Shown here one piece after another: positions 52,302 through 62,645 of a stretch of DNA of 64,000 bases. The stretch covers positions 3,775,501 through 3,839,500 of the forward strand of contig NZ_CP065511.1 in assembly GCF_022811925.1 (NCBI RefSeq), written 5' to 3'. Source of the stretch: Cytobacillus oceanisediminis. Its GTDB lineage: Bacteria; Bacillota; Bacilli; Bacillales; Cytobacillaceae. Both the position numbers and the translations under genes were made by a program. Position 1 is the first letter of the stretch; every line of letters begins with the position of its first letter. Under the pieces are notes generated by a model that saw nothing but the letters and a program-made list of their open reading frames with translations, was not told where the DNA came from and searched no databases.

Positions 52302-54092
52302 TTATTTAGCTGATTTCACATTCACCGGAGGCGGAGGCAAAATCATGTTGGAGCGTCTATTGTTTGTTGCGATGATATAAACAGCTGCGACTGCGATGCC
52401 AACCGCAACGAAGGAACCAAGATTGAAAATTCCTTTTTGCGAATACCATACAATCGAGTAGCCTACTGACCCAGCCAGCAATGCATAATAGAAGAATGGG
52501 AAAAGGGTTTTACGAATGACAGCGCCTTCTTTTCCAACAAGACCAACAACAGCTGATGCAGCAACCACGTTATGGACACATATCATGTTTCCAGCTGCTC
52601 CGCCGACTGCCTGAAGGGCTACAATCCAGGTTGCATCCACTCCAATCTGTGAACCAACATCATATTGGAATAGAGAAAACATCATATTACTGACAGTATT
52701 ACTCCCCGCGATAAAAGCACCAATACCTCCTATAAACGTTGCGAAGAACGGCCAAAATTCTCCAGCAAGAGCTGCTGCACCATTTGCGAGCTCGATCGGC
52801 ATCTGATTATAGCCAGCCTCTCCCCCGCCGGTATTGATGAAAACCTGTACCATCGGAACAGTGAAAATTAAAGCTGTTGAAGCAGCAACAGTTGTTTTTC
52901 CTGAATCTGCCCAGGCTTTTTTGTATGAACTGGAATTCATTCCATGAATAAAATAGGTGATAACGGATACAAGAATAAAAATGGTACCCGGCAAATACAG
53001 CGGCTGGAAACTTGAGGTGATGCCGGAATCAAAAATGTTTTCAAACTTAACAGTCCACGACTGAAGCCACCCTAAAAATGGAAGCGATTTCAATCTCGAC
53101 AATACTAAAAACAGACCTACTAAAACATAAGGAGTCCAGGCACGCATCATGGTCATGCTTCCGCTTTTGTGAGCAACTGCTTTGATTTCAAGTTTGCCGG
53201 TCCACTCCGGATCCCACTTGGATTTCTCTTCAAAATCCCAAACCTGATCCTTAGGAGGCATAAGAAATCCTTTTTTAGCCGCAAAAACAACAATTGCTAA
53301 ACCAGCTAATCCTCCAATCATAGACGGGAATTCAGGTCCAAGAACATTTGCAACAATTACATAAGGGATTGTCATGGCAAAAGATGCGAACAGGGCAAAC
53401 TTCCAAATCTTTATCCCTTCTGTAAATGATTTGTTCTTGCCAAAGAATCTTGTCATTAAGGCTACTACAAATAAAGGAATTAATGTGCCTGCAATCATAT
53501 GAAGAATAGCTACTTGTCCGGCAATTTGCGTTACCAGGCCAAGCAGATTATCTGTAAGGCTCGCATTGCCAGATAAACCGGTCTGCACACCAACGAGCAT
53601 CGGAGTGCCTACTGCACCGAATGAAACTGGTGTGCTTTGAATGACCATCCCGGCAATTACAGCTGCCATAGCCGGGAAGCCCAGACCAACTAATAGCGGT
53701 ACAGCTACTGCTGCAGGAGTCCCAAACCCGGATGCGCCTTCAATGAAAGATCCAAACAGCCAGGCAATGATAATCACTTGAATTCTGCGGTCAGGAGAGA
53801 TATCGGTAAATCCCTGGCGGATGGTCTTTAAGCCGCCGCTTTCCTGCAGAGTATTCAGAAGCAGAATTGCACCAAAAATAATGTATAGTAGTGTTCCGGC
53901 GACAACCAGGCCATTAATGGATGCAGCCGCCACTTTTGCACCCGACACCTTCCAGACAAATAGCGCCAGGACAACCGCTACAAGGTACGAGATGGGCATG
54001 GCCTTACTTGCCGGCCATCTCAGTCCGACAAGGAATACTGCGACTGCGATAATTGGCAATAATGATAATAAAGCTAACATTCCAGTACTCAT
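52302..54092 (-). CDS. lutP: L-lactate/glycolate permease (LctP/LutP family)
   Basis: 596 residues, about 13 membrane helices. [38 protein letters not shown] and [13 protein letters not shown] are the family signatures. Members import L-lactate, D-lactate or glycolate. Given the neighbouring glycolate oxidase and malate synthase G, glycolate is a likely substrate, though lactate cannot be excluded. Upstream is one of three copies of a shared motif. Confidence 0.92.
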   Translation of the reverse strand: MSTGMLALLSLLPIIAVAVFLVGLRWPASKAMPISYLVAVVLALFVWKVSGAKVAAASINGLVVAGTLLYIIFGAILLLNTLQESGGLKTIRQGFTDISPDRRIQVIIIAWLFGSFIEGASGFGTPAAVAVPLLVGLGFPAMAAVIAGMVIQSTPVSFGAVGTPMLVGVQTGLSGNASLTDNLLGLVTQIAGQVAILHMIAGTLIPLFVVALMTRFFGKNKSFTEGIKIWKFALFASFAMTIPYVIVANVLGPEFPSMIGGLAGLAIVVFAAKKGFLMPPKDQVWDFEEKSKWDPEWTGKLEIKAVAHKSGSMTMMRAWTPYVLVGLFLVLSRLKSLPFLGWLQSWTVKFENIFDSGITSSFQPLYLPGTIFILVSVITYFIHGMNSSSYKKAWADSGKTTVAASTALIFTVPMVQVFINTGGGEAGYNQMPIELANGAAALAGEFWPFFATFIGGIGAFIAGSNTVSNMMFSLFQYDVGSQIGVDATWIVALQAVGGAAGNMICVHNVVAASAVVGLVGKEGAVIRKTLFPFFYYALLAGSVGYSIVWYSQKGIFNLGSFVAVGIAVAAVYIIATNNRRSNMILPPPPVNVKSAK

Positions 54093-54110
54093 TAATTACT
54101 TTTCCCCCTT

Positions 54111-54130
54111 TTGTTTTGTAATAGCGAACA
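54111..54130. promoter_or_regulatory. Shared glycolate-module motif, copy 1 (upstream of lutP)
   Basis: TTGTTTTGTAATAGCGAACA, 19 bases before the lutP start. Matches copy 3 (62599) at 18 of 20 positions and has the same orientation. Confidence 0.6.
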
Positions 54131-54300
54131 ATAATTGCACTTTGTTGCGGACTGCGAAACATGTTATATAACTATAATTGTTTTGTTATACAACAATGAA
54201 CCAAGCTTATTTTTATTATACAAACATTTTTCATAATTTCAATAATATTTGGAAAATTTAATCTATGTATTTACACAAAAATATTTGTATGTATATACAA

Positions 54301-54345
54301 AAAAATTAGCCCAATATATCTTTTTATCAAGATATATTGGGCTAA
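54301..54345 (-). terminator. Terminator of the iclR gene
   Basis: Perfect 17-bp stem (54306-54322 / 54329-54345), 6-base loop, T-run on the minus strand. Confidence 0.92.
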
Positions 54346-54347
54346 TC

Positions 54348-55124
54348 CTAACTTATTCGGCTGACATGTCCCAGCCGGGCGGAAATCCCTTGTCCTGTTC
54401 TTACCATTATAGATTTTAATGCATCAAGGCGATCACTTGTCATCCTCATTGTCGGGCCTGAGATACTGACTGCAGCAATGACTTTGCCGAGGTGGTCAAA
54501 AATAGGAACAGCAACACAAGTAATCCCATATTCATTTTCTTCCAGATCAAGGGCATATCCATTTTGCCTCACCTGCCCCAATTCTTTCATAAATTCATCT
54601 TTATCTGTTATGGTTTTATCTGTATGGACCGGCATCCCTTTTCTTTCAAGGATATCAAAAACAACGCTTGAAGGCAGATGAGCCAGAATAGCTTTGCCGA
54701 CAGATGTGCAATGCATCGGAGCGCGTTTTCCGACTTTAGAATGCATCCTTAAAGTCTCATTGCCCTCAAGCTTCTCGATGTACACAACCTCTCCCTGATC
54801 ATAAACGACCAAATGAATGACTTCATTTGTTTCATTTTCCAGCTCCTGCAGAAAAGGTCTTGCCTCTGCACGCAAATCGATTGATTCCAGCAGTTTTGAA
54901 CTGATCTCCAGAAATTTATACCCTAATTTATACTTGCCGGTTTCGCTATCCTGTTCTATATACCCGTACTGAACAAGAGTTGAGAGAATACGATAAACAG
55001 AGCTTTTATTGATATCAATCTGATTGGCAATTTCCGTAACGCCAAGACCGCTTTTTTTCAGGCTGATCAATGTAATAATATCCAGTGCCCTGCTGACGGA
55101 CTTGACCATGTTTTCTCTTTCCAC
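54348..55124 (-). CDS. IclR family transcriptional regulator
   Basis: 258 residues. N-terminal winged helix (VSRALDIITLI, LGVTEIANQIDINKSSVYRILSTLVQYGYIEQ) and a GAF-like effector domain (MHCTSVGKAILAHLP, ENEYGITCVAVPIFD, ISGPTMRM). The start is GTG 55124, with GAGGTG 6 bases upstream. Downstream of the malate synthase and hydrolase genes and next to lutP; likely controls the glycolate/glyoxylate module through the shared motif. This is inference; effector may be glyoxylate. Confidence 0.88.
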   Translation of the reverse strand: MERENMVKSVSRALDIITLISLKKSGLGVTEIANQIDINKSSVYRILSTLVQYGYIEQDSETGKYKLGYKFLEISSKLLESIDLRAEARPFLQELENETNEVIHLVVYDQGEVVYIEKLEGNETLRMHSKVGKRAPMHCTSVGKAILAHLPSSVVFDILERKGMPVHTDKTITDKDEFMKELGQVRQNGYALDLEENEYGITCVAVPIFDHLGKVIAAVSISGPTMRMTSDRLDALKSIMVRTGQGISARLGHVSRIS

Positions 55125-55168
55125 AACACTCACCTCTGGTGCAAAAACCTTAATCCATTACAAATAGA

Positions 55169-55948
55169 TTATACCGTTTTTGCGCTTTCACGTGCCACTG
55201 CAAAGGTATTCCGCAGAGTTCCAATCTCTTTAATCTCACATTCGATAACATCGCCAGACCTAACCATCTCAGCTCCAACAGGACTTCCTGTAAGGATTAC
55301 GTCACCTGGCATCAGAGTCATGACATTAGTCAGGTAGGAAATCATTTTTCGGATAGGGATGATCATTAACTCTGTGCTGCTGTTCTGCTTCTCTGAGCCG
55401 TTTAATTTTGCCTCAACTTTAACCTGAAATGGATCCAGGTCTGTTTCGATTACGGGACCAAGCGGAGTAAATGTGTCAAAGGATTTGCCAATTGTCCAAT
55501 GTCCATCATTATGGAAGAATTGCGGTGCGGTAACATCATTCCCCACTGTGTAGCCAAAAACATAATCAAGCACATCTGACTCTGCTACATTTTTAGCTTC
55601 TCTGCCAATGACCACTGCCAGTTCTGATTCGAATTTCACTTCTTCAATGCCTTCAGGAATGATAATATCCTCATCAGGCCCTATAACAGAAGATACAGGC
55701 TTAAAGAAGAATACAGGAATTTCCGGCAGTGTCTCAGGCAAATCTGATTTCACTGACACATAGTTAGCTCCAATTCCAATAATCTGATTTGGAACCAGCG
55801 GTGCAAGCTGCTTAGCTTCATCCTGCGAGAAGCTTTGGCCAGTATACTCCCAATCTCCAAAAATATCACCTTTAATTTCTTTAAATATGCCACCCTCAGA
55901 CACTCCTGTATGTACTGCTCCTTTAACTTCAAATCTTGTAAATTTCAT
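55169..55948 (-). CDS. Fumarylacetoacetate hydrolase family protein
   Basis: 259 residues. Metal-binding motif: FESELAVVIGREAKNV with the Glu pair, and YTVGNDVTAPQFF with the Asp. GKSFDTFTPLGPVIE, LMPGDVILTGSPVGAE and GDVIECEIKEIGTL are family blocks. Likely hydrolyses a C-C bond of a diketone acid or decarboxylates oxaloacetate/2-oxo acids; some members are oxaloacetate decarboxylases, which would fit beside malate synthase. GAGAGGGG before ATG 55948. Separated from malate synthase by a terminator hairpin. Confidence 0.88.
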   Translation of the reverse strand: MKFTRFEVKGAVHTGVSEGGIFKEIKGDIFGDWEYTGQSFSQDEAKQLAPLVPNQIIGIGANYVSVKSDLPETLPEIPVFFFKPVSSVIGPDEDIIIPEGIEEVKFESELAVVIGREAKNVAESDVLDYVFGYTVGNDVTAPQFFHNDGHWTIGKSFDTFTPLGPVIETDLDPFQVKVEAKLNGSEKQNSSTELMIIPIRKMISYLTNVMTLMPGDVILTGSPVGAEMVRSGDVIECEIKEIGTLRNTFAVARESAKTV

Positions 55949-55989
55949 CTTTTCCCCTCTCCCTTCAATTACTTTAAGTCTGCAGCTCT

Positions 55990-56020
55990 TTAGAAAAACA
56001 GGGCACATGCATGCCCTGTT
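55990..56020 (-). terminator. Intercistronic terminator between malate synthase and the FAH gene
   Basis: AACAGGGCA/TGCCCTGTT perfect 9-bp stem (55997-56020), followed by TTTTTC on the minus strand. Probably partial, lowering expression of the distal genes. Confidence 0.75.
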
Positions 56021-56029
56021 CTAATACTA

Positions 56030-58207
56030 TTACTGTTTAACAGCATACTTAGACTTCGCTTCAAGACGGCGGCGGTGCAAAATCGGTTCTGTATAGCCAT
56101 TTGGCTGATCATAGCCCTCAAAAACGAGGTCACATGCTGCCTGGAATGCAACCGATTGATCGAAGTCAGCAGCCATTGGGCGGTATGCGGGATCTCCACT
56201 ATTTTGTTCATCTACAACCTTAGCCATTTTCTTTAGTGTCTCAAGCACTTGCTCCTTCGTGCAGATTCCATGGTGCAGCCAATTCGCAACATGCTGGCTT
56301 GATATTCTTAATGTCGCACGGTCCTCCATTAAACCAATATTATTGATATCAGGAACTTTGGAACAGCCGATGCCCTGCTCAACCCAGCGGACAACATATC
56401 CCAGAATACCCTGTGCGTTGTTATCCAGTTCTTCTTGAACTTCCTCTGGATTCCATTGTGGATTTTCAGCAACCGGAATCTGCAGGATTTCATCACGAAG
56501 GTCTGAAATTTCTTCCAGCAGCTGTTTTTGCACCTTTTGGACTTCCACCTGATGATAGTGTAAAGCATGAAGGGTGGCAGCAGTTGGAGACGGTACCCAG
56601 GCAGTATTGGCTCCAGCGTTCAGATGGCCGATCTTCTGCTCCATCATATCAGCCATCATATCAGGCATAGCCCACATACCTTTTCCAATTTGCGCGCGGC
56701 CTTGGAAGCCTGTTTCAAGGCCTGTATTGACATTGGATTTTTCATAGCCTTTTAGCCAAGCTGTTGCCTTCATGTCATTCTTGCGGATCATTGGGCCAGC
56801 TTCCATGGAAGTATGCATCTCATCCCCAGTTCGGTCCAGGAAGCCGGTGTTTATGAAGACGATGCGCTGCTTTACTTCACGGATGCAGGCTGCAAGATTC
56901 AAAGATGTACGGCGCTCTTCATCCATTACACCAATTTTTAATGTATTTCGCTCTAGTCCGAGCAGATCTTCTGTCCGGTCAAATAACTCGTTTGCAAAAG
57001 CAACCTCCTTGGAACCGTGCATCTTTGGCTTAACGATATAAATGGAACCTTCTGATGTGTTTTGGTATGGGCCATTTCCAAGCAATGTATGCTTGCCAAT
57101 CAGGCTGGTAACTACTGTATCCAGGATACCTTCCTGCACTTCATTTCCATCAGCATCCAAAATGGCGTTAATGGACATTAAATGTCCGACATTTCTGACA
57201 AACATCAATGAGCGTCCAGATAATGAGAACTCATTTCCATCAGGAGAAACATACGAACGGTCGGGATTTAGTGTACGTGTCATTGATTTAGCGCCCTTTG
57301 TAAAGTTGGCGGAAAGGTCGCCCTTCATTAAACCAAGCCAGTTGCGGTACACAAGAACCTTGTCTTCAGCGTCAACTGCTGTTACTGAATCTTCACAATC
57401 CATAATTGTGGTAATTGCAGCTTCAAGCAAAACATCCTTTACTCCGGCATCATCCGTTTTTCCAATTGGGTGGCTTCTGTCAATTTGAATTTCAAAATAA
57501 AGGCCATTATTCTTTAGAAGTACCGCAGAAGGCTGATCCTGCTCTCCCTGGTATCCGGCAAACTTTGCTTCTTCTTTTAGATTTGCAGTTTCACCATTGT
57601 TAAGTAAAACAGCCAGCTTATCGTCTTCCACTTTATATTGAACAGCGTCTTTATGAGAACCGCTTGACAGAGGAACGGTTTGATCAAGGAATTCCCTGGC
57701 AAACGCAATAACCTTTTCTCCCCTTACAGGATTATACCCGCCGTCTCTATTTGCCCCGTTTTCTTCACTGATTGCATCTGTGCCGTAAAGTGCATCGTAT
57801 AAGCTTCCCCAACGAGCATTTGCTGCATTGATCGCATAACGCCCGTTATTAACTGGCACGACCAATTGAGGGCCAGCCTTCACAGCTACTTCATCATCCA
57901 CGTTTTCTGTAGTAATTTTAAAATCTTCGGCCTCTGGCTCAAGATAGCCGATCTCTTCTAAAAATAATTTATAGCTATTAAAATCAAAATCTTGATTTTC
58001 TCTGTGCCAAGTGTTCAGTTTATGCTGAATTTCGTCACGCTTCGCCAGCAATGCTTTATTTTTAGGCGACAGATCGTTTATAAGCGCTTCCAAACCTGAC
58101 CAAAATGGTTCCTGATCCACTCCGCTTCCCGGCAGAGCTTCGGAATTGATAAATTCATAGAGTTCACTTGCAACTTGCAGGCTTCCTGTTTTCACATAGT
58201 TTCCCAT
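56030..58207 (-). CDS. glcB: Malate synthase G
   Basis: 725 residues, the usual length for isoform [81 protein letters not shown] segments (as [19 protein letters not shown]) and [20 protein letters not shown] are diagnostic. Joins glyoxylate with acetyl-CoA to make malate; the partner of glycolate oxidase. First of glcB-FAH-iclR on this strand. Carries the shared motif 61 bases upstream. Confidence 0.95.
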   Translation of the reverse strand: MGNYVKTGSLQVASELYEFINSEALPGSGVDQEPFWSGLEALINDLSPKNKALLAKRDEIQHKLNTWHRENQDFDFNSYKLFLEEIGYLEPEAEDFKITTENVDDEVAVKAGPQLVVPVNNGRYAINAANARWGSLYDALYGTDAISEENGANRDGGYNPVRGEKVIAFAREFLDQTVPLSSGSHKDAVQYKVEDDKLAVLLNNGETANLKEEAKFAGYQGEQDQPSAVLLKNNGLYFEIQIDRSHPIGKTDDAGVKDVLLEAAITTIMDCEDSVTAVDAEDKVLVYRNWLGLMKGDLSANFTKGAKSMTRTLNPDRSYVSPDGNEFSLSGRSLMFVRNVGHLMSINAILDADGNEVQEGILDTVVTSLIGKHTLLGNGPYQNTSEGSIYIVKPKMHGSKEVAFANELFDRTEDLLGLERNTLKIGVMDEERRTSLNLAACIREVKQRIVFINTGFLDRTGDEMHTSMEAGPMIRKNDMKATAWLKGYEKSNVNTGLETGFQGRAQIGKGMWAMPDMMADMMEQKIGHLNAGANTAWVPSPTAATLHALHYHQVEVQKVQKQLLEEISDLRDEILQIPVAENPQWNPEEVQEELDNNAQGILGYVVRWVEQGIGCSKVPDINNIGLMEDRATLRISSQHVANWLHHGICTKEQVLETLKKMAKVVDEQNSGDPAYRPMAADFDQSVAFQAACDLVFEGYDQPNGYTEPILHRRRLEAKSKYAVKQ

Positions 58208-58267
58208 TATTCATTTCCTCCTTTGGTTGCTGCTTTATCATTATAAATTTAATGCGGTTGCCGATCC

Positions 58268-58297
58268 TTGTTTCTTATTACGAAACGGCGTTTCTAA
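58268..58297. promoter_or_regulatory. Shared glycolate-module motif, copy 2 (upstream of malate synthase)
   Basis: Begins TTGTTTCTTATTACGAAAC and continues with GGCGTTTCTAA. Contains GTTTC-n7-GAAAC and GAAAC-n3-GTTTC. Matches copy 3 at 24 of 30 positions. Confidence 0.6.
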
Positions 58298-58414
58298 CTT
58301 TCTCTTAAAAAAATAATAGCATGTTTCCAAATGGATTTTCAATAATTTTCACACAACTTTATTCTTCTCTAATTGATAAGGCTTGATTTATGTTTTCAAC
58401 ATTCGGTAAATGCC

Positions 58415-58437
58415 CAGCCTTCTTCTAATGAAGGCTG
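58415..58437 (-). terminator. Hairpin after glcD
   Basis: CAGCCTTC/GAAGGCTG 8-bp stem, 7-base loop. There is no T-run, so it may stabilise or process the mRNA rather than terminate. Confidence 0.5.
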
Positions 58438-58445
58438 AACAATTC

Positions 58446-59906
58446 TTATGAAATTGCCTGGGCCTTCATCTCTTTTTTGATTTCAGCACATCTGCTCGGC
58501 GATGGGAACAGCTTTCCAGCATTCAGCAGATTATGAGGATTAAAGACTTCCCGGATTTCTGTCTGGGCCGCAATTTCTTCTTCTGTGAAAACAAATCGCA
58601 TTTCTTCCCGCTTTTCAATGCCTACACCATGTTCTCCAGTTATGGTCCCTCCAACATCGGCGCAGACTTTTAGGCACTGGCTTCCAGCTTTAAGTGCTTT
58701 CTCTGATTCTCCTGGTTTCCTTGCGTCAAAAAGAACTAGAGGATGGAGGTTTCCGTCTCCTGCATGAAAAATATTGGCAATCCTTAATCCCGATTCACTG
58801 CTAATCTGGTTAATTCTGCTTAAAACTTCAGGCAGCTTGCTTCGAGGGATGACCCCATCCTGAACCAGATAATCAGGAGAAATCGCTCCCATGGCACCAA
58901 AGCCTGTCTTACGGTTCGCCCACCATCTTGCTCTTTCCTCTTCACTTCCGGCCGCCCGGACTTCACGGACATTCCTCTTTCTGCACACCTCAAGGATTTG
59001 GTCGATCTGTTCCTCAATTCCCGCAGCAATTCCATCCACTTCAATTAAAAGAACTGCTTCTATATCTTTTGGATGGCCTACAGGAAAAGCAGCAGCTTCC
59101 ACCCCTTCAATAGCTGTCTTATCCATCATTTCAAGAGCTGCTGGTACAATACCCGCAGATATTATATCTGATACTGCCTGGCTTCCATCATCAACCCGAT
59201 CAAAGTAGGCAAGCACAGTCTGCTTTCCTTCAGGATTTTTCAGTACCCTCACAGTTATTTTTGTCACAATGCCAAGGGTCCCTTCAGAACCTGTAATCAG
59301 ACCCAGCAAATCATATCCGGGAGCATCGGGAATACCGTTTTTGCCAATTTCCACTATTTCGCCATTAGGCATGACCACTTCAAGTCCAAGAATATGGTTT
59401 GTAGTAACTCCGTATTTCAGACAATGTGCACCGCCAGCATTTTCTGCAACATTGCCTCCAATAGTACAGCAGTATTGGCTGGATGGATCTGGTGCGTAAT
59501 AATAGCCTTTATCGGATATTGAATTTGTGAGTTTCAGATTTACAAATCCAGGCTCCACAACGGCTCGGCGATTTTCCAGATCAACGCTAATAAGCTTTTT
59601 CATCCTAACCATACTGATAATTATTTCCCCATTAAGAGGTATGGCTCCTCCGCTCAGCCCTGTTCCTGCTCCCCTGGCCAGGAAGGGGAGATTGTTTTCT
59701 GAGCAGTATTTAACAATCTCCGCCACTTCCTGTGTATCCTTTGGAAAAACGACTGCCTTAGGAAGGTGCTTATGGATCGTAAAGCCGTCACAGTCATAAG
59801 CAACAAGGTCTTCTTTCTGATAAAGAATGGAACGGGCCCCCCCCACAATTTCAGCCAAATTTAAAATGTGTTTATCCTGTGATTTAACCCGATCTTTCGC
59901 TCTCAC
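58446..59906 (-). CDS. glcD: Glycolate oxidase FAD subunit GlcD
   Basis: 486 residues. FAD_binding_4: PFLARGAGTGLSGGAIPLNGE, YAPDPSSQYCCTIGGNVAENAGG, TGSEGTLGIVTKITVRVL. C-terminal FAD-oxidase domain with ANIFHAGDGNLHPLV and TGEHGVG. Oxidises glycolate to glyoxylate and passes electrons through GlcE/GlcF to quinone. GTG start overlaps the glcF stop (GTGA), with GGAGGG upstream. Last gene of glcE-glcF-glcD. Confidence 0.95.
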   Translation of the reverse strand: MRAKDRVKSQDKHILNLAEIVGGARSILYQKEDLVAYDCDGFTIHKHLPKAVVFPKDTQEVAEIVKYCSENNLPFLARGAGTGLSGGAIPLNGEIIISMVRMKKLISVDLENRRAVVEPGFVNLKLTNSISDKGYYYAPDPSSQYCCTIGGNVAENAGGAHCLKYGVTTNHILGLEVVMPNGEIVEIGKNGIPDAPGYDLLGLITGSEGTLGIVTKITVRVLKNPEGKQTVLAYFDRVDDGSQAVSDIISAGIVPAALEMMDKTAIEGVEAAAFPVGHPKDIEAVLLIEVDGIAAGIEEQIDQILEVCRKRNVREVRAAGSEEERARWWANRKTGFGAMGAISPDYLVQDGVIPRSKLPEVLSRINQISSESGLRIANIFHAGDGNLHPLVLFDARKPGESEKALKAGSQCLKVCADVGGTITGEHGVGIEKREEMRFVFTEEEIAAQTEIREVFNPHNLLNAGKLFPSPSRCAEIKKEMKAQAIS

Positions 59907-61261
59907 TCTTTTCCCTCCTTCACACGGTCTTCCTTCTGATAAGCCCAGTCAAGAAGCTGGACAGTATGGACAATTTTCTGATTTCTGCCATATTTTTGCA
60001 CTCCCATTGCCATTTGCAGCATACAGCCGGGATTTCCCATTGAGATCATTTCCACATCATCTGGAACATTTTCCATTTTGCTTTCAAGGACCGCATTGGC
60101 CATTTCCGGATTGGTAATATTGTATATTCCTGCACTCCCGCAGCAGCGGTCTGAATTTGGCATGTGCACCATGTCTACACCAGGAATATCAAGGAGAATA
60201 TCGCGCGGCTGCTGGCGGATTCCCTGTCCATGCGCTAAATGGCAGGCATCATGGTAAGTAATTCTAGTGTTCATTTCAGCCTTTGGCTTTTCATAGCCTG
60301 TATCATGAAGAAATTTTGAAATATCCTCTACCTTTTCAGAGAACTCTTCTGCTTTTGCATGCATTTCCGGGTCTTCCTTAAATAATTCTGCGTATTCCTT
60401 CATCATGCACCCGCACCCGGCAGCATTAACAATCACTTTATCAAAGTCTTTAAATGCTTCCATATTCTGTTTCGCCAGCTTCCTGCCCATATCACGGTCT
60501 CCCGCGTGAACATGCAAGGCTCCGCAGCATGTTTGGCTCTGGGGTATGACAACATCATTTCCATTTCGGGTCAGTACATTTATGGTGGATTCATTAATAT
60601 CACTGAACATGACATCCATTACACAGCCAGTCAGCATCGCAACTTCCTGCTTTGTCTCCCCTTTTGCTTTTATTACTTTTACATCTTTATATTTCTTTTT
60701 TACAGGCTCTTTCACTTCAGGCATGATGGATTCCATATCGACAAGGTGCTGCGGCATGATATAGATTAATTTGGTTTTCCGGATTGCTTTTTGCACGCCG
60801 CTTTTTTGGTAGAATTTCAGAAGGCCGCCGAGCGTATTTAAGCGATTCTGGTGCGGGAAAAGGTCATGAAGAAAAAACTTGCTGATGGCTCCTTTTACAC
60901 CAGTCAATGGCATCGCCTGCCGAATCTGGCCCCGTGCTTCCTCAATCAAACCGCCAACATCGACATCAGCTGGGCATGCAGTTGTACAGGCGCGGCAATC
61001 CAGACATTGAAATACTGGGTCCATGAATTGCTCATTTACTTGAAGCTTCCCTTCAGCCACAGATTTGATTAGGTGTACACGCCCCCGTGGAGAATGCTGT
61101 TCCTGACCTGTCTGTTCATATGTCGGGCATGATTCCAGACACATGCCGCAATGGACACAGTCAGCCCATTTCTTTTCATCTGGCGGATCGCTCCATAAAT
61201 AGTTTCCCAATCCCGACGTACATGGCGGTTCCTGCTTTAAATCGAGTTCCCGGACACTCAT
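59903..61261 (-). CDS. glcF: Glycolate oxidase iron-sulfur subunit GlcF
   Basis: 452 residues. Two Fe4S4 sites: C35-x2-C-x2-C-x3-C45 (CVHCGMCLESC) and C86-x2-C-x2-C-x3-C96 (CLDCRACTTAC). Two CCG domains follow: TCCGALHVHAGD and RCCGSAGIYN. Carries electrons from GlcD to the membrane quinone pool. Its ATG directly follows the glcE stop with no gap, so translation is coupled. Confidence 0.95.
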   Translation of the reverse strand: MSVRELDLKQEPPCTSGLGNYLWSDPPDEKKWADCVHCGMCLESCPTYEQTGQEQHSPRGRVHLIKSVAEGKLQVNEQFMDPVFQCLDCRACTTACPADVDVGGLIEEARGQIRQAMPLTGVKGAISKFFLHDLFPHQNRLNTLGGLLKFYQKSGVQKAIRKTKLIYIMPQHLVDMESIMPEVKEPVKKKYKDVKVIKAKGETKQEVAMLTGCVMDVMFSDINESTINVLTRNGNDVVIPQSQTCCGALHVHAGDRDMGRKLAKQNMEAFKDFDKVIVNAAGCGCMMKEYAELFKEDPEMHAKAEEFSEKVEDISKFLHDTGYEKPKAEMNTRITYHDACHLAHGQGIRQQPRDILLDIPGVDMVHMPNSDRCCGSAGIYNITNPEMANAVLESKMENVPDDVEMISMGNPGCMLQMAMGVQKYGRNQKIVHTVQLLDWAYQKEDRVKEGKE

Positions 61262-62587
61262 TTAAATCCCTCCTATGAATCTGTTTGGGCTTAATGTTTT
61301 ATTTGGGTCGACCTTTGTTTTAATCCCCTGGAGCAAAAAGAAATAAGAAGGTTTATTTCCCCATACATCCACTTTTTTCCGAAGTTCAAATGGCAGGTGT
61401 TTTGCAATCGCGTATCCTCCATCTTTTTCAGCGGTCTGCCTTACATGTACAGCGGCATTGGCGACATCTGGCTCTGCTCCTCTAATGGTCACTTGACTCA
61501 ATCCATGGCCCAGACCTCCATGTGATTCGATTTTCACATTGAATTTATCCTGGAGCAGTTCAGTTTCCTTTAATACTTTTACCGCGTCGAGATTAACTGT
61601 TCCAATTTTAAGGGAGGCTTCAGTTTGGATTGGCAATTCCTCATCTGCCCCATTAGGGATGTGCCTATAAAAGCGGTTCCAAAACAAATCCGCTTTTTCC
61701 TTAGAGCTTATACTCAATTTCGCATCTTTCGGCAGCATATTTCCCACAAAAACTTCCTGATAACGTACTGAACTCTCCACATCTTCAAAACTCATGGCAA
61801 CGGTGAAGGAATTTATTCCGGCAAGCTTATCTGAAAGTGCCGGATTTAGCAGCTCAAGCGAAACCGGTTCAATCATAGAATCCAAAACCTTAACTGCAAA
61901 CGCCTTTATTTCCTCAAGATCTCCTGTTGGGAACGAAACGAGAACCAAACTCTCACATTTAGGAATTGGGCGAAGCTTTAAGGTAATTTCAGAAATTACA
62001 CCAAGTGTGCCCATCGATCCTATAAACAATTTATTCATGTCATAGCCGGCAACATTTTTTACAACTCTGCCGCCGGAGCGTATTACCTTTCCATCCGGAT
62101 AAACAGTCCTTAATCCAATGACTGCATCACGGGCTGAACCGTAGCCCAATCTTTTGGGTCCGCTTTCATTTGCTGCAATGACTCCGCCTATTGTGGCATT
62201 TTGTGGCCAAAAAGGATCGAGAGATATTTTTTGATTATGTTTTGCCAGATATTCCTGAAGGTCTTTAAAGCGAGTTCCGGATCTTACTGTTACTGTCATA
62301 TCACCAGGTGTGTGTTCCACAATCCCTGTATATTTTTCAAGCGATACAAGAAGATCCGCTTTTTCATTTAAACCTCCGAATCCACGTTTTGTGCCACCGC
62401 CCATAATGTTGATGGTTAGACCATTCAAATCTGCATGCTTAAGTGCCGCTGCAATCTCTTCTTCTGTTTCCGGTAATAAAATCATTTCTCCTGAGTTGCC
62501 AAATGGGCTTGAAACTTCATTTTTACTTATCTGGTCTTCTCTAAAATAAGTTTTTAAAACACTTATCGATTCTGCTGCAATCAACAT
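61262..62587 (-). CDS. glcE: Glycolate oxidase FAD-binding subunit GlcE
   Basis: 441 residues. FAD-binding fold: TINIMGGGTKRGFGGLNEKAD, TIGGVIAANESGPKRLGYGSARD, GSMGTLGVISEITLKLRP. The C-terminal part is shorter than in GlcD and ends PNKTLSPNRFIGGI. Start placed at ATG 62587, with GGGGTGG upstream; the longer open frame would include the shared motif and is unlikely. First gene of glcEFD. Confidence 0.92.
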   Translation of the reverse strand: MLIAAESISVLKTYFREDQISKNEVSSPFGNSGEMILLPETEEEIAAALKHADLNGLTINIMGGGTKRGFGGLNEKADLLVSLEKYTGIVEHTPGDMTVTVRSGTRFKDLQEYLAKHNQKISLDPFWPQNATIGGVIAANESGPKRLGYGSARDAVIGLRTVYPDGKVIRSGGRVVKNVAGYDMNKLFIGSMGTLGVISEITLKLRPIPKCESLVLVSFPTGDLEEIKAFAVKVLDSMIEPVSLELLNPALSDKLAGINSFTVAMSFEDVESSVRYQEVFVGNMLPKDAKLSISSKEKADLFWNRFYRHIPNGADEELPIQTEASLKIGTVNLDAVKVLKETELLQDKFNVKIESHGGLGHGLSQVTIRGAEPDVANAAVHVRQTAEKDGGYAIAKHLPFELRKKVDVWGNKPSYFFLLQGIKTKVDPNKTLSPNRFIGGI

Positions 62588-62598
62588 ATCCACCCCGC

Positions 62599-62628
62599 TT
62601 GTTTCGTAATAGCAAACAACGTTTCTAA
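62599..62628. promoter_or_regulatory. Shared glycolate-module motif, copy 3 (upstream of glcE)
   Basis: TTGTTTCGTAATAGCAAACA followed by ACGTTTCTAA, lying just upstream of the glcE ribosome site in the 58-base gap after the GntR gene. Confidence 0.6.
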
Positions 62629-62645
62629 TAAATTTCAAAAAAACT

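Noticed and set aside
57042..57488. Plus-strand open frame of 148 codons
   Set aside because: Antisense to malate synthase G, whose reading frame is unambiguous.
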